Part shown: positions 8,320-17,000 of the stretch, one piece after another
How the letters are laid out: each line of letters begins with the position of its first letter
Position numbering within the stretch: the first letter of the stretch is position 1
Origin: Bernardetiaceae bacterium
GTDB taxonomy: Bacteria; Bacteroidota; Bacteroidia; Cytophagales; Bernardetiaceae
DNA length: 36,219 nt
Reading direction: 5' to 3'
NCBI GenBank assembly: GCA_020832465.1
Contig: JAFIER010000235.1
Span: forward strand, 1-36,219
Notes under the pieces: model-generated
Told to the model about the DNA's origin: nothing
Seen by the model: only the letters and a program-made list of their open reading frames with translations
Databases searched by the model: none
Made by a program: the position numbers and the translations under genes

Positions 8320-8407
8320 CAAATATACTTATGTTTATTGGTAAATACTATGACATTTGTCAGGGTTTGACTATGACTTTTGTCAGGTTCAAATATGACA
8401 AAAGTCA
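8320..8407 (-). promoter_or_regulatory. Distal duplicate of the cco promoter/operator module
   Basis: A second minus-strand -7 element TATATTTG (8327-8320) is followed by TGACATTTGTCA (8351-8362), TGACTTTTGTCA (8374-8385) and TGACAAAAGTCA (8396-8407). From the -7 element to the first operator is 31 bases, identical to the proximal module, and the whole arrangement is shifted by 138 bp. Flanking bases are partly shared (GGTTCGAATATGA versus GGTTCAAATATGA), which points to a tandem duplication. Being between divergent genes, the operators could also affect the gene starting at 8560. Confidence 0.7.
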
Positions 8408-8559
8408 TACTTTTGATAAAAAATACCATAAAAACACTAAATAATTCTTAAACAATTTGCTTCTAAAACAGATAATATGTAATTGTTTGCAAAAAAAGAG
8501 TATGTTTGAGTAGATTTGCACGCTTATTTATTTATACCTTTTACAGTCCCCTTATTGTC

Positions 8560-9693
8560 ATGTTAAAATGGCTTTTTCGCTTGAGCTGTCTCTGTATTTT
8601 ATTACACATATCTATGGAGAAGGCATCGGCACAAAGTTTTATCGGTCGTTATATCAATAATTTTATTAAAGATACAAGCGATATTGCAAAACCGCAGTTT
8701 TTGGTGTATCCAACTTTAGCCTATTCCCCAGAGACAAGCTGGGAGATTGGTTTGAGCACACTGCAAGTGTTTTATGCTAATCGCGATACGACAAACCGAT
8801 TGAGCGAAATCAATGGTTTTACATTCTTTACCTTAGAAAATCAGTATGGATTGTGGTTCGACCAAGCAATTTATACACACGAAGACAAATGGTTTTTCTT
8901 AGGGCGAACTCGCTTGCAGAGTTTTCCACTTTTTTATTACGGCATTGGTATGGATACGCCGAGCGAATATACAGCAAGGGTAGATGCCAATCAGATATTG
9001 CTCAAGCAGCGTGTATTGCGCAAAGTCAAAAAAGATTTTTTTATTGGTTTAGAACTTGATTTTCAACGTATAAGCCGTGTAAACTTTGTGCCTGCTGATG
9101 AAGCCAACCCGCCCTACTTACCACTTGGTGCTATGGGCTCGAACAATTTTGGTGTAGGTTTGGGGATTGTTTATGACAATCGGCATAATGTCTTAAATGT
9201 GCGTGATGGTTTTTTCTCTGAGTTAGGGTTTTTGCATTATAGTCCTCATTTGAGTACTTTTAGATTCAATACTTTGATTTCTGATACAAGGATATTTCGT
9301 CCGGTAGGTAGAAATAACGTATTGGCCGGGCAGCTCCTCGGTCAGTTTAGCAGGGGCGATGTGCCTTTCAATCAATTAGCTTTAATGGGTGGAGAAAGTA
9401 TGATGCGCGGCTACTATACTGGGCGGTTCCGGGATAACAATCAAATAGCCGCACAAGCCGAAATGCGATTTTTACCCTTACCCTTAGGTTTTAGCAAACG
9501 CATAGGCGCAAGCGTATTTGGAAGTATGGCAACGGTTTTTGATAGGGATTTCTCTGCCCAAAATTTTGTATGGGCGGGTGGCGCAGGTTTGCGTTTTTTG
9601 GTTTTCCCCAAGAAGGATATTTTTACACGTGTAGATTTTGCACTTACCAAAGAGGGAAATGGGCTTTATATATTCATTGGAGAATCTTTTTGA
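8560..9693 (+). CDS. Omp85/BamA-TamA-family outer membrane beta-barrel protein (no POTRA)
   Basis: Starting at ATG 8560 the protein has 377 residues with a signal peptide (MLKWLFRLSCLCILL...ASAQ). The frame is open further up to a TTG at 8506, but that would bury the signal peptide. The mature part is rich in alternating beta strands and has the surface-antigen barrel motif GGESMMRGYYTGRF, the counterpart of the (V)RGY/F loop-6 motif of Omp85 proteins, and FDRNH-like DNRHN turns. There is no room for POTRA domains, so it is a stand-alone barrel of the Bac_surface_Ag type. Its cargo is unknown. It is divergent from the oxidase operon and probably co-transcribed with the S66 peptidase gene 36 bases downstream. 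Confidence 0.85.
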   Translation: MLKWLFRLSCLCILLHISMEKASAQSFIGRYINNFIKDTSDIAKPQFLVYPTLAYSPETSWEIGLSTLQVFYANRDTTNRLSEINGFTFFTLENQYGLWFDQAIYTHEDKWFFLGRTRLQSFPLFYYGIGMDTPSEYTARVDANQILLKQRVLRKVKKDFFIGLELDFQRISRVNFVPADEANPPYLPLGAMGSNNFGVGLGIVYDNRHNVLNVRDGFFSELGFLHYSPHLSTFRFNTLISDTRIFRPVGRNNVLAGQLLGQFSRGDVPFNQLALMGGESMMRGYYTGRFRDNNQIAAQAEMRFLPLPLGFSKRIGASVFGSMATVFDRDFSAQNFVWAGGAGLRFLVFPKKDIFTRVDFALTKEGNGLYIFIGESF

Positions 9694-9729
9694 GCATAAC
9701 AGAGGATTTGTACCCAAAACAAACATAAA

Positions 9730-10662
9730 ATGAAAAGTTTAATACCCCCGTTTTTAAAAAAAGGAGATAAAGTTTGCATTGTTGCGCCCTCAGGTGTAGT
9801 CGCAGTAGAAAAAATTGCATTAGCAAGGCAGTGGCTCGAGCGGCAGGGGCTTATTGTTCAGGTCGCTCCTCATGCTACGGATAATTATTATAGATTTGCT
9901 GCTACACGAGAGGCAAGGCTTTCAGATTTGCAAAATGCCCTTGATAATCCAGATTATCGTCTTATTCTTTGTGCACGTGGTGGCTATGGAATTATTCAAT
10001 ATTTGGATAATATTTGCTGGCGGAAATTTCGCTTATCGCCCAAGTGGATTGTCGGATTTAGTGATATTACAGCTTTACACCTCAAGCTCCAGCAGCTCGG
10101 CTACGCTTCTTTGCATGCGATAATGCCCGTGCAGTTTAGCTGGGAAGGCAATGAGAAAGCATTAAACTCGCTTTGGCAACAACTAATAGGTGAGCCCTCA
10201 ATAATAAGTGGCGTATCGCATCAAAATAACCAAGAGGGGATAGCAAAGGGAAAGCTCGTTGGTGGAAATTTAAGTATGATTGTCAATAGTTTGGGTACAG
10301 AAACCTCCATTCAAACACAAGGGGCTATACTTTTTCTTGAAGAAGTCGGCGAAGCGATTTATGCTATAGACCGAATGCTATGGCAACTGCGAAGGGCGGG
10401 CAAGCTCGAGCTTATCAGTGGATTGATCCTCGGTAGTTTTAATCGATTACGCGAAACCCCTAATGAATACGGTGCAGAAGTAGCTGATGTAATTCGTGCG
10501 CATATTACTAACCCTCGCATTCCTATTGTTTTTGATTTCCCCGCAGGACATATTGCAGATAATCGCGCTTTAATGCTTGGTGGCCAGGGGTCTTTAGTCG
10601 TGGACAATACTGCTTATGCAATTAAGCAGAGTGCATTTCATATTGAATCCTTAATAATATAA
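9730..10662 (+). CDS. ldcA: LD-carboxypeptidase (peptidase family S66)
   Basis: The 310-residue protein matches LdcA-type murein LD-carboxypeptidases, which remove the terminal D-Ala from tetrapeptide stems during peptidoglycan recycling. The Ser-Glu-His triad is visible: nucleophile Ser111 in GFSDITALH, Glu204 in LFLEEVGEAIYAIDR, and His274 in FPAGHIADN. RGGYGI (about 83-88) and GGNLSM are further family motifs. There is no signal peptide, which fits the usual cytoplasmic location. It lies 36 bases after the Omp85 gene on the same strand. Confidence 0.93.
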   Translation: MKSLIPPFLKKGDKVCIVAPSGVVAVEKIALARQWLERQGLIVQVAPHATDNYYRFAATREARLSDLQNALDNPDYRLILCARGGYGIIQYLDNICWRKFRLSPKWIVGFSDITALHLKLQQLGYASLHAIMPVQFSWEGNEKALNSLWQQLIGEPSIISGVSHQNNQEGIAKGKLVGGNLSMIVNSLGTETSIQTQGAILFLEEVGEAIYAIDRMLWQLRRAGKLELISGLILGSFNRLRETPNEYGAEVADVIRAHITNPRIPIVFDFPAGHIADNRALMLGGQGSLVVDNTAYAIKQSAFHIESLII

Positions 10663-11046
10663 GGAGGAGGCTGTTTAAAAACGCAATAAAATCAGCGCTT
10701 ACAATAGTTACAAGCCTATATTTACTTGTGTATTTTTGTAAGACATTTTTCAGATGCCCCTTAATCCCCGCTTTGAAAAGGTGGGGAGTGGGAAAGTTTG
10801 GGCTTCCCGCCTAAAATTAGGAAGGGTTGGGGGGGAAGCTAAAAACAAAATATAAGTACTTGGTTTTAATATTATTTTTTTAACAGCTTTAATCTTATGC
10901 CTGAAAAAAACAGCGTTCGCCGTGTTTGCTCTCCACATTAAGCACCAACGAGGTAAGTAGTTTTGAAATGCCCGTCTTAATCAAGGCACTTAACAGCATT
11001 TTGTTTGATTTGTAGAGACTGAAAAAGCCTTGAACTACAGAGCGTA
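10663..11046. other. Gene-free stretch with an unusual G-rich segment
   Basis: No credible gene is seen between ldcA and the rpsT terminator. Positions about 10769-10838 are much richer in G on the plus strand than the rest of the intergenic DNA. The segment has several GGG runs, a nested stem CCTAA..TTAGG (10810-10821), and an outer GCTTCCC (10802-10808) / GGGAAGC (10833-10839) pairing. A 62-codon minus-strand frame over it looks like a by-product of this composition. No terminator is evident right after ldcA. Confidence 0.5.
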
Positions 11047-11090
11047 AAGCCCGGCAAAATAATAATGAATTATCATTATTTTGCGGGCTT
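11047..11090 (-). terminator. Intrinsic terminator of rpsT
   Basis: A long stem GCCCGGCAAAATAATAATGA / TCATTATTTTGCGGGC, with one bulge, spans about 11049-11088. It lies 36 bases beyond the rpsT stop. On the minus strand it ends in GGGCTTT. Confidence 0.8.
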
Positions 11091-11125
11091 ATTATTTCTT
11101 AGCTTTTCCCCTAAAGGGTTAAGTT

Positions 11126-11377
11126 TTAGAGTGAAGCTACGTGCTTAGCCAATTTAGATTTGTTATTGGCTGCTTTGTTTTTATGAATGATATTGCGTTT
11201 TGCTAATTTATCAATCATAGAAAACACTTCGGGGAGCATTTTTTCAGCTTCCTCTTTGTTTTCTGCGGTGCGTAAACGCTTAATGTAAGTGCGCGTAGTT
11301 TTGAGTTGGTAACGATTGCGCAGGCGTTTCGCTTCGTTAGAACGAATACGCTTTAAGGCTGACTTATGGTTTGCCAT
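11126..11377 (-). CDS. rpsT: 30S ribosomal protein S20
   Basis: The 83-residue, very basic protein begins MANHKSALKRIRSNEAKR, the classic S20 start. It continues with a Lys/Arg-rich three-helix bundle pattern and IIHKNKAANNKSKLAK near the C-terminus. S20 binds 16S rRNA early in 30S assembly. Length is normal. It is a single-gene transcript with its own promoter (11443-11474) and terminator (11047-11090). Confidence 0.98.
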   Translation of the reverse strand: MANHKSALKRIRSNEAKRLRNRYQLKTTRTYIKRLRTAENKEEAEKMLPEVFSMIDKLAKRNIIHKNKAANNKSKLAKHVASL

Positions 11378-11442
11378 ACGATTATCTGTTTTTTTGCGAT
11401 GTATCTATTTAGACTAAAACGAGTTTCTTATAAACAAGACTG

Positions 11443-11474
11443 CAAAGCTACATAATTACTTTTAAAATCCCAAA
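11443..11474 (-). promoter_or_regulatory. rpsT promoter of Bacteroidota type
   Basis: On the minus strand TTTG (11474-11471) is followed after 20 bases by TAGCTTTG (11450-11443), matching the -33 TTTG and -7 TAnnTTTG elements of Bacteroidota primary sigma promoters. The predicted start would leave a leader of about 60 bases before rpsT. Confidence 0.7.
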
Positions 11475-11628
11475 GAAATATGATTTTTTTTTAGATTTTG
11501 TAGAAATAGTGTTTTTTCCCGCCAGCTTTGCAGGCTTAGCAAATTCGGACTGCTTAACAATTTTTATCGAGAAATCTGAAATAAAGAAATCAAAATTTTG
11601 TTATTAAGATACGATTTTGTAATTTTGA

Positions 11629-11755
11629 TCATAATACTTAGGCATTCGCTATCCAGCAATAATATTTCTTTGAGAAATGTTATTGCTAAGCCCATTTTTG
11701 CATAGCGTGGGGGTTTGCAAACCCCCACGCTATGCAAAAATGTATAGTAGTATGA
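11629..11755 (+). repeat. MITE-like hairpin repeat, most complete copy (type A+B)
   Basis: The element opens with TCATAATACTTAGGCATTCG and closes with TGTATAGTAGTATGA, which are roughly inverted ends. Inside are hairpin A (11655-11687, AGCAATAA..TTATTGCT around TTG) and hairpin B (11694-11741). Hairpin B is a perfect 48-base palindrome with 24-base arms and no loop, core CATAGCGTGGGGG. Related copies lie at 19512-19635, 20715-20772, 25581-25678 and 28520-28664. No coding capacity and no transposase are present. A flanking target duplication could not be made out. Confidence 0.75.
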
Positions 11756-11796
11756 ATTTTGATAATCAATTTAAAGCAAACAAACCTTTAGTAAAT

Positions 11797-12039
11797 ATGA
11801 AGTTGAATAAGAAATTTTTCTCGGGCGTAGCAGTCCTTTTATTAGCTTTTGCTACCTTCTCTTGTGCTCCTGATGGGCACAACCAAGCCGAAATTGTAAG
11901 AGATTACAATGAAAACGACAAACGTATATACGGTAATATCGACGGTGAGCCTTTTCAATTGCAAAACGAATACGATGCACCCGATGGCATAGTGGATAGA
12001 ATGTCTGACTTGCGCGACAAAATGTATCCAAAAGATTAG
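11797..12039 (+). CDS. Small hypothetical lipoprotein
   Basis: From ATG 11797 it encodes 80 residues: MKLNKKFFSG, a hydrophobic stretch VAVLLLAFATF and a cysteine at residue 23 (TFSC), a plausible lipobox. The mature part is short and acidic (about 57 residues, ending RDKMYPKD). The frame continues upstream through the hairpin repeat, but the signal peptide decides this start. I do not recognise the family. It lies alone 41 bases after a repeat element and is followed by a strong terminator. Confidence 0.7.
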   Translation: MKLNKKFFSGVAVLLLAFATFSCAPDGHNQAEIVRDYNENDKRIYGNIDGEPFQLQNEYDAPDGIVDRMSDLRDKMYPKD

Positions 12040-12047
12040 TCTATGAG

Positions 12048-12098
12048 GGTTTAGCACTCACCGCTGCTGAAAAGAGAGTGAGTGCTAAACCTTAATTT
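12048..12098. terminator. Terminator between convergent lipoprotein and DUF4280 genes
   Basis: GGTTTAGCACTCAC (12048-12061) pairs perfectly with GTGAGTGCTAAACC (12078-12091). TTAATTTTT follows on the plus strand. It sits 8 bases after the lipoprotein stop. Confidence 0.85.
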
Positions 12099-12485
12099 TT
12101 AGTCATTGACTGTAAACTGTCCCGGCGTAGTAAAGCTAATCATCCCTGCCCATTGGCACATTACTTTGCAAGTATCGTTCAAAGCAGGCATTTTGCCAAT
12201 CATTACCTGTGGAACGCCCGGTATCCAAGGCGCTGGAATAACCGGTACGCAAGGCATCTGCGTAAGTACGCCTTTATTAGCGGCGGTAGCGGCGGCTACA
12301 GCAGGGTTGGCGGGGCTTCGGCAAGTACCAAAAGTGGGAATATTGGCAAAGGGTTTATTATCCATGATATTAGCCGCAGGCATTTTACCCGCCATCACTT
12401 TATTCGTGGGTGCTACAATAAGCGAGGCTGGAGCTGCCCCCATTGTGCAAGTCATCATCGCACCCATACAGATTTGTTTTCCCAT
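12099..12485 (-). CDS. DUF4280 (PAAR-like) protein
   Basis: The 128-residue protein shows the DUF4280 pattern from end to end: CMGAMMTCTMGAAPASL, then PTNKVM, ANIMDNKPFANI, FGTCRSPANPAVAAATAA, GVLTQMPCVPV, PWIPG, then GKMPALNDTCKVMCQWAG and the end TTPGQFTV. Such proteins are PAAR-like spike tips associated with contractile injection systems (type VI secretion or extracellular tailocin-like systems) and with Rhs-type toxins. No sheath, tube, baseplate or toxin gene is visible nearby, so this is an orphan copy. It has no signal peptide, as expected. The ATG is at 12483-12485. Confidence 0.88.
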   Translation of the reverse strand: MGKQICMGAMMTCTMGAAPASLIVAPTNKVMAGKMPAANIMDNKPFANIPTFGTCRSPANPAVAAATAANKGVLTQMPCVPVIPAPWIPGVPQVMIGKMPALNDTCKVMCQWAGMISFTTPGQFTVND

Positions 12486-12663
12486 GATATGTTGTGTTTA
12501 GAATGATAAATACGGTATAAAATTAGAATTTTGCTACTAAGCAGCAGTGCTTTTTTATTATTTCAGCAGGTCGCTGTTTATGAGCTTATTAAACAATTAA
12601 AAAGGCCTGTTGTTTTGTATACCTTTTGAGCACCACCCACGTAAAGCCTCATTATTTTCTATA

Positions 12664-13917
12664 TCAAAGCGATTGCGAAAACTTTAACTCAAAGCCCATT
12701 GCTTTTAAATCTTCCCAAAAACGAGGGTAGGATTTAGCTACCGATTCGGGTTGAGCTAAGCGAATAGGCGATAGTAATGCTAAAGGTGCAAAAGACATGA
12801 CCATACGGTGGTCGTCATAAGTTAATACGGATTCCTTAGGCTGAGGTTGTGCTTTGCCTTTATGAATAAGCAATTCCCCCGCCGCTGGCGTATCGCTATG
12901 GATACCGACTTGCAAAAGAGAGTCTTGTAAGGCTTGAATGCGGTCAGTTTCTTTGAGCCGTAAGTTATGTAAACCTTTCAAACGCATTTCCATCCCTCGC
13001 GCTGCTGCCAATACAGCAAGGGTTTGCGCTAAATCGGGCTCATCTTTGAGGTCTAATTGCCATTTGTTTTTATTTCCCCCTATTTTTACGATGCGTGCGC
13101 CGTCTCGTTCAAAGGTTGTGCTTACGCCTACTTTTTCCATAAGTTCTGCAATACGTGCGTCGCCTTGCAAGGAGTTGTGGCGCAATCCTTTAAGAAAAAT
13201 ATCCGCTTCTTTGGCTATCGCTGCCATAGCATACCAATAGCTCGCTGCCGACCAGTCGCTTTCTACCTCCCAATCTTGCCCTTCATACTCTTGATGCGGT
13301 ATCATAAGCCGGTTTTCTGTCCAGCTCAAGAGCACTCCAAAGTTTTGCATAAGCTCAGCAGTAAGCTGTATATAAGGTGCGGAAAGTATAGGGGGCATAA
13401 TGTCTAATATCAGACCCTTAGGCAAAAGCGGTGCCGAAAGCATCAATGCAGAAATAAACTGACTGCTAATATCGCCCTTAATTTTGAGTTGATAAACCTC
13501 TGAATAAGGCTCAAAACCTTCAATTTTTAGTGGTGGAAAGCCCTCTTTTTCCATATAACTAACCTTACCCCCAACTTGCCGTAGTGCATCTACCAAATAA
13601 GCTATCGGACGCTCATGCATGCGAGGGGAGCCACGAAGCACACAAGGCTGATTGCTGATTGTTTTATAGGCAGTAAGAAATCGCATAGCCGTACCAGCAT
13701 CTTCGACATCGAGATTATCGCTCTTTGATGCAAGGGCTGCTGACAAAACTTTAGTATCATTAGCCTCTGACAAGCGATGAATCTCAAATTTTTGACGACT
13801 ACAGGCTCGGATAATAAGTAAGCGGTTGCTCTCGCTTTTAGAACTCGGCAAGAGCACCTCGCCTTTGAGTTTTGACGTAGGGTGCGAAACCAAGACTGAT
13901 GGAAGTATTTCGCGCAT
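12664..13917 (-). CDS. aroA: 3-phosphoshikimate 1-carboxyvinyltransferase (EPSP synthase)
   Basis: The 417-residue enzyme joins shikimate-3-phosphate and PEP in aromatic amino acid synthesis. Motifs in order: LPSSKSESNRLLI (substrate Lys/Ser), DAGTAMRFLTAY, GSPRMHERPI, KGDISSQFISALM, a DWSAASYW segment, EPDLAQTLAV, LRLKETDRI and TYDDHRMVMSFA. Most bacterial AroA proteins have Pro after the AGTAMR motif; Phe stands here, a variant I associate with Bacteroidota. No other aro gene is adjacent. The ATG is at 13915-13917. Confidence 0.95.
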   Translation of the reverse strand: MREILPSVLVSHPTSKLKGEVLLPSSKSESNRLLIIRACSRQKFEIHRLSEANDTKVLSAALASKSDNLDVEDAGTAMRFLTAYKTISNQPCVLRGSPRMHERPIAYLVDALRQVGGKVSYMEKEGFPPLKIEGFEPYSEVYQLKIKGDISSQFISALMLSAPLLPKGLILDIMPPILSAPYIQLTAELMQNFGVLLSWTENRLMIPHQEYEGQDWEVESDWSAASYWYAMAAIAKEADIFLKGLRHNSLQGDARIAELMEKVGVSTTFERDGARIVKIGGNKNKWQLDLKDEPDLAQTLAVLAAARGMEMRLKGLHNLRLKETDRIQALQDSLLQVGIHSDTPAAGELLIHKGKAQPQPKESVLTYDDHRMVMSFAPLALLSPIRLAQPESVAKSYPRFWEDLKAMGFELKFSQSL

Positions 13918-14079
13918 TATATTTTGGGTTTTTGTAAGAGTATGATAGGCTTATAAGCCTCAAGTTTTGATGCTTAAAGTAAGCAATTTTATACCAAATA
14001 CAAAAAAAATTCCTTTTATTTTTGATAACCTAAGCACCAACAATTATAAATCCCAATTAAAATCAATTAAATCAAAACA

Positions 14080-17000
14080 ATGTGTAAACAAACTGCGTAT
14101 ATAATGACATTACTTACTACTCCACACAAAAACTACTCACTCATGTCTCGTCCCCTCGCCTTGATTTGTCTATTATTTCTTATTTTTCCGCTCGCAGCCC
14201 AAGCCCAATCCGATAGATGGAAGGAGTTGGATAGCTTGGGGAGGGAAATAGCTACCGCTACTGATTTTGGAGAATTAGATATCAAGTTAAAAGAAATTAG
14301 TAAGACAATAAGTAAAGATGTTGGCGAAAAAGATACGCTTTACGCAAAAGCTCTTACAGAGATAGGACGGTCTTACTTTTATCAAAAAGATTACAAAAAC
14401 GCCGATAAGCATCTTCAAAAAGCCGTTTTAATCCGTAAAACGCAAGCTGATACATTAGACTATTCTTATAGGAAGCTCATACAAACTATTGGTGCTACGT
14501 ATGAAATACGTCAATTATATCCCCAAGCAGAAACTTACTATCAAAAGGTCAGTACACTCACTCAAAAGGCAGAAGGTAAGCAAAGTAAAGCTTTTACAGA
14601 AACACTACGTACGTTAGGCAATCTTTTTCTTGTGCAACAAAAATATCAAGAAGCCACAGCGTTTTACACAGAAGGCTTAGAAATTCAAAAAAACTTAGTA
14701 GGCGAAAAGCATATAGATTATGCTCCTTTTCATTTCTTGCTGGGTGTTGCTTACTACGAACTTAACAATTATAAAAAAGCTATTCTACATTATGAAGCGA
14801 CACTATCTATATATGAAGCGCATTATGGCGAAAAGCATCAAGAAACTTTAAATATTACGAACCGATTAGCTAGTGCCTTCCACAAACAAGGTAACTATCA
14901 GCAGGCAGAAGAAATGTATAAAAAAGTCATTCAAATTCAAAAAGAACTTACAGGAACACAAAACCTTTATTTTATCCATTATAACGTGAACCTAGCTGCC
15001 CTTTACCAAGAGACGGCGCGCTACAGAGAAGCCGAAATTTTACTCTTAGAAATAAAAAGTTTAGCGGATTCTGTCATTGGGCAAGAAAATACAACCTACG
15101 CATATATATGCACTATCTTATCAAACACTTATTCTTATCTGGATCGCTACAGTGAAGCCGAAAAACTGCAAATACAGGCTAAAAATATTCACGAAAATGT
15201 CTCGGGCAAAGAAACGGGCAACTACCTCAATGCCTTATATAACCTCGCTAATATATACATCAAAAGCTACCGCTACAAAGAGGCAGAACTACTGACTGTG
15301 GAGCTAAAAAATAGCTACGAAAAGCTATTAGGCAAAAAGCATCCTTCGTATGCAATGGCTTGTCTTTTGAATGGTCAGATACTCCAAAGTCAAGGGCGGT
15401 ACAAAAAAACAGAAAGTTTAATATTAGAAGCAAAGCAAATTTATGGCGAGGTACTGGGGAAAAAACATACCCGATATGCTGAGGCTTGTAACCAATTAGC
15501 TGTTTTTTATAAAAAAATGGGCTTATATAAGCAGGCACTACCGCAATACGAGCAGGCATTAGAAGTACAGAAAGACATAGTAGGCAGTGCGCACCCTGAA
15601 TATGCGAAAGTAGTCTTTAATATAGGATTATTAAATTCTACAATGGGGGATGAAATTGCTGCTGACCAAGAAGAGCGAGATGCTTTTTATGCGGAGGCGG
15701 AGCTATTATTTAAAGAAGTACAGCGCATTCAGAGCGAAGCTGTTGGTAAAAATACGATCATGTATTCCAAAGCATGCACTTCTTTGGGAAATGTATATCA
15801 AAAACAACTCCGGTTTGAAGAGGCAGAAAAGTTGTATAAAGAAGCCGCAGACACTTATATTGAAATCGCAGGGGAAAAGCACATAGACTATATAATTACG
15901 CTAAACGCTATAGGCAGTTTGAATTTAGTACAGCGAAAGCCTGAAAAAGCGATTCCCATCTTTGAGGAAGTATTAGAAATAGCAGAAGCATTAGGTAATA
16001 TAGAGAATGTGTACGTGGATATTTTATATAAAAACTTGAGTATGTCTTATTGGCTTTTGGGAGACTATGCTAAAGCCTATCAATACTCGAGTCTTTTGTT
16101 GGATAGAAACCTTACCGAAATCCAAAACCTACTCCCTATCTTTTCCGAGCACGAGCGCGAAGGCTATTTAGCGACTAAGAGTCCTAATTTCAATACTTTT
16201 CAGTCTTTTATGGTAGTTTATCATGAGCAGAATCCCCAAGCGATTAGTGAACTTTACGATTTGAATTTGTTTCGTAAGGGGCTCATTTTTTCCTCTACCC
16301 AAAAAATGAGGCAGCAAATCCTCAGCAGTGGTGATAGCACGCTGATTAGAGATTTTGAAGAATGGAAAATGCTCAAGCGTGAGTATAACGATGCTTTGCA
16401 ACTCTCCGATGCCCAGCAGCAAGAAAAGGGCATAGATGCGAAGGCAATGGCTGAAGCCATTAACGAAAACGAGCGAAACCTCTCGCGCGCTTCCGAACTC
16501 TTTGCAAAAAATGCACAAGTGCAAACATACAATTGGAAGCAAGTACAAAAGAACTTGGAAAAAAATGAAGTAGCCGTCGATATTTTACGAAGTGTTTACT
16601 CTTCAAGTGTCAATGAAAGGGGGGAGTTAGAACAGGACACCACCTACATCGCCCTTTTCGTCTCTCGCAAAACCAAAAAGCACCCCGAGATGATTGTAAT
16701 TGAAAACGGCGAGGAGCTGGAAACCAAACTTTTGAATTATTATAAAAAAGCTGTTGAGTTCAAAATAGAGGACGAAAACTCTTACAATCAATACTGGAAA
16801 CCGATTGCCGATAAGCTCGAGCAGATGAACAAAAAAGGTTTTGATAAGATTTACTTCTCACCTGACGGCGTGTATCATCAAATCAGTTTGAGTAGCCTGC
16901 GCAACCCCGAGACCAATCAGTATTTGCTCGAGCAAGAGAATATTCAACTCATAGGCACAAGCCGCGATTTGATAGAATACGGCGGCGATGAAAAAGATTT

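Noticed and set aside
8213-8407. The six TGAY-N4-RTCA repeats as a CRISPR-like array
   Set aside because: The repeats are 12 bp, the intervals are 10-11 bp and partly conserved, and each repeat is itself symmetric, which fits operators and not CRISPR repeats and spacers.
8501-8508. TATGTTTG as promoter of the Omp85 gene
   Set aside because: It matches TAnnTTTG, but no -33 TTG lies at a fitting distance, so it was not listed as a promoter.
10750-10938. 62-codon minus-strand frame
   Set aside because: It is low in complexity (PPTLPNF, LPTFSKRGLRG), lies over the G-rich segment, and has no clear family. It looks like composition and not a gene.
12106-12506. Two overlapping plus-strand frames opposite the DUF4280 gene
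   Set aside because: They are antisense to a family-typical protein and match nothing; the Ala/Pro-rich minus-strand gene explains them.
16168-16548. 126-codon frame opposite the CHAT gene
   Set aside because: It is a shadow of the long TPR-CHAT frame, with no promoter or family match.
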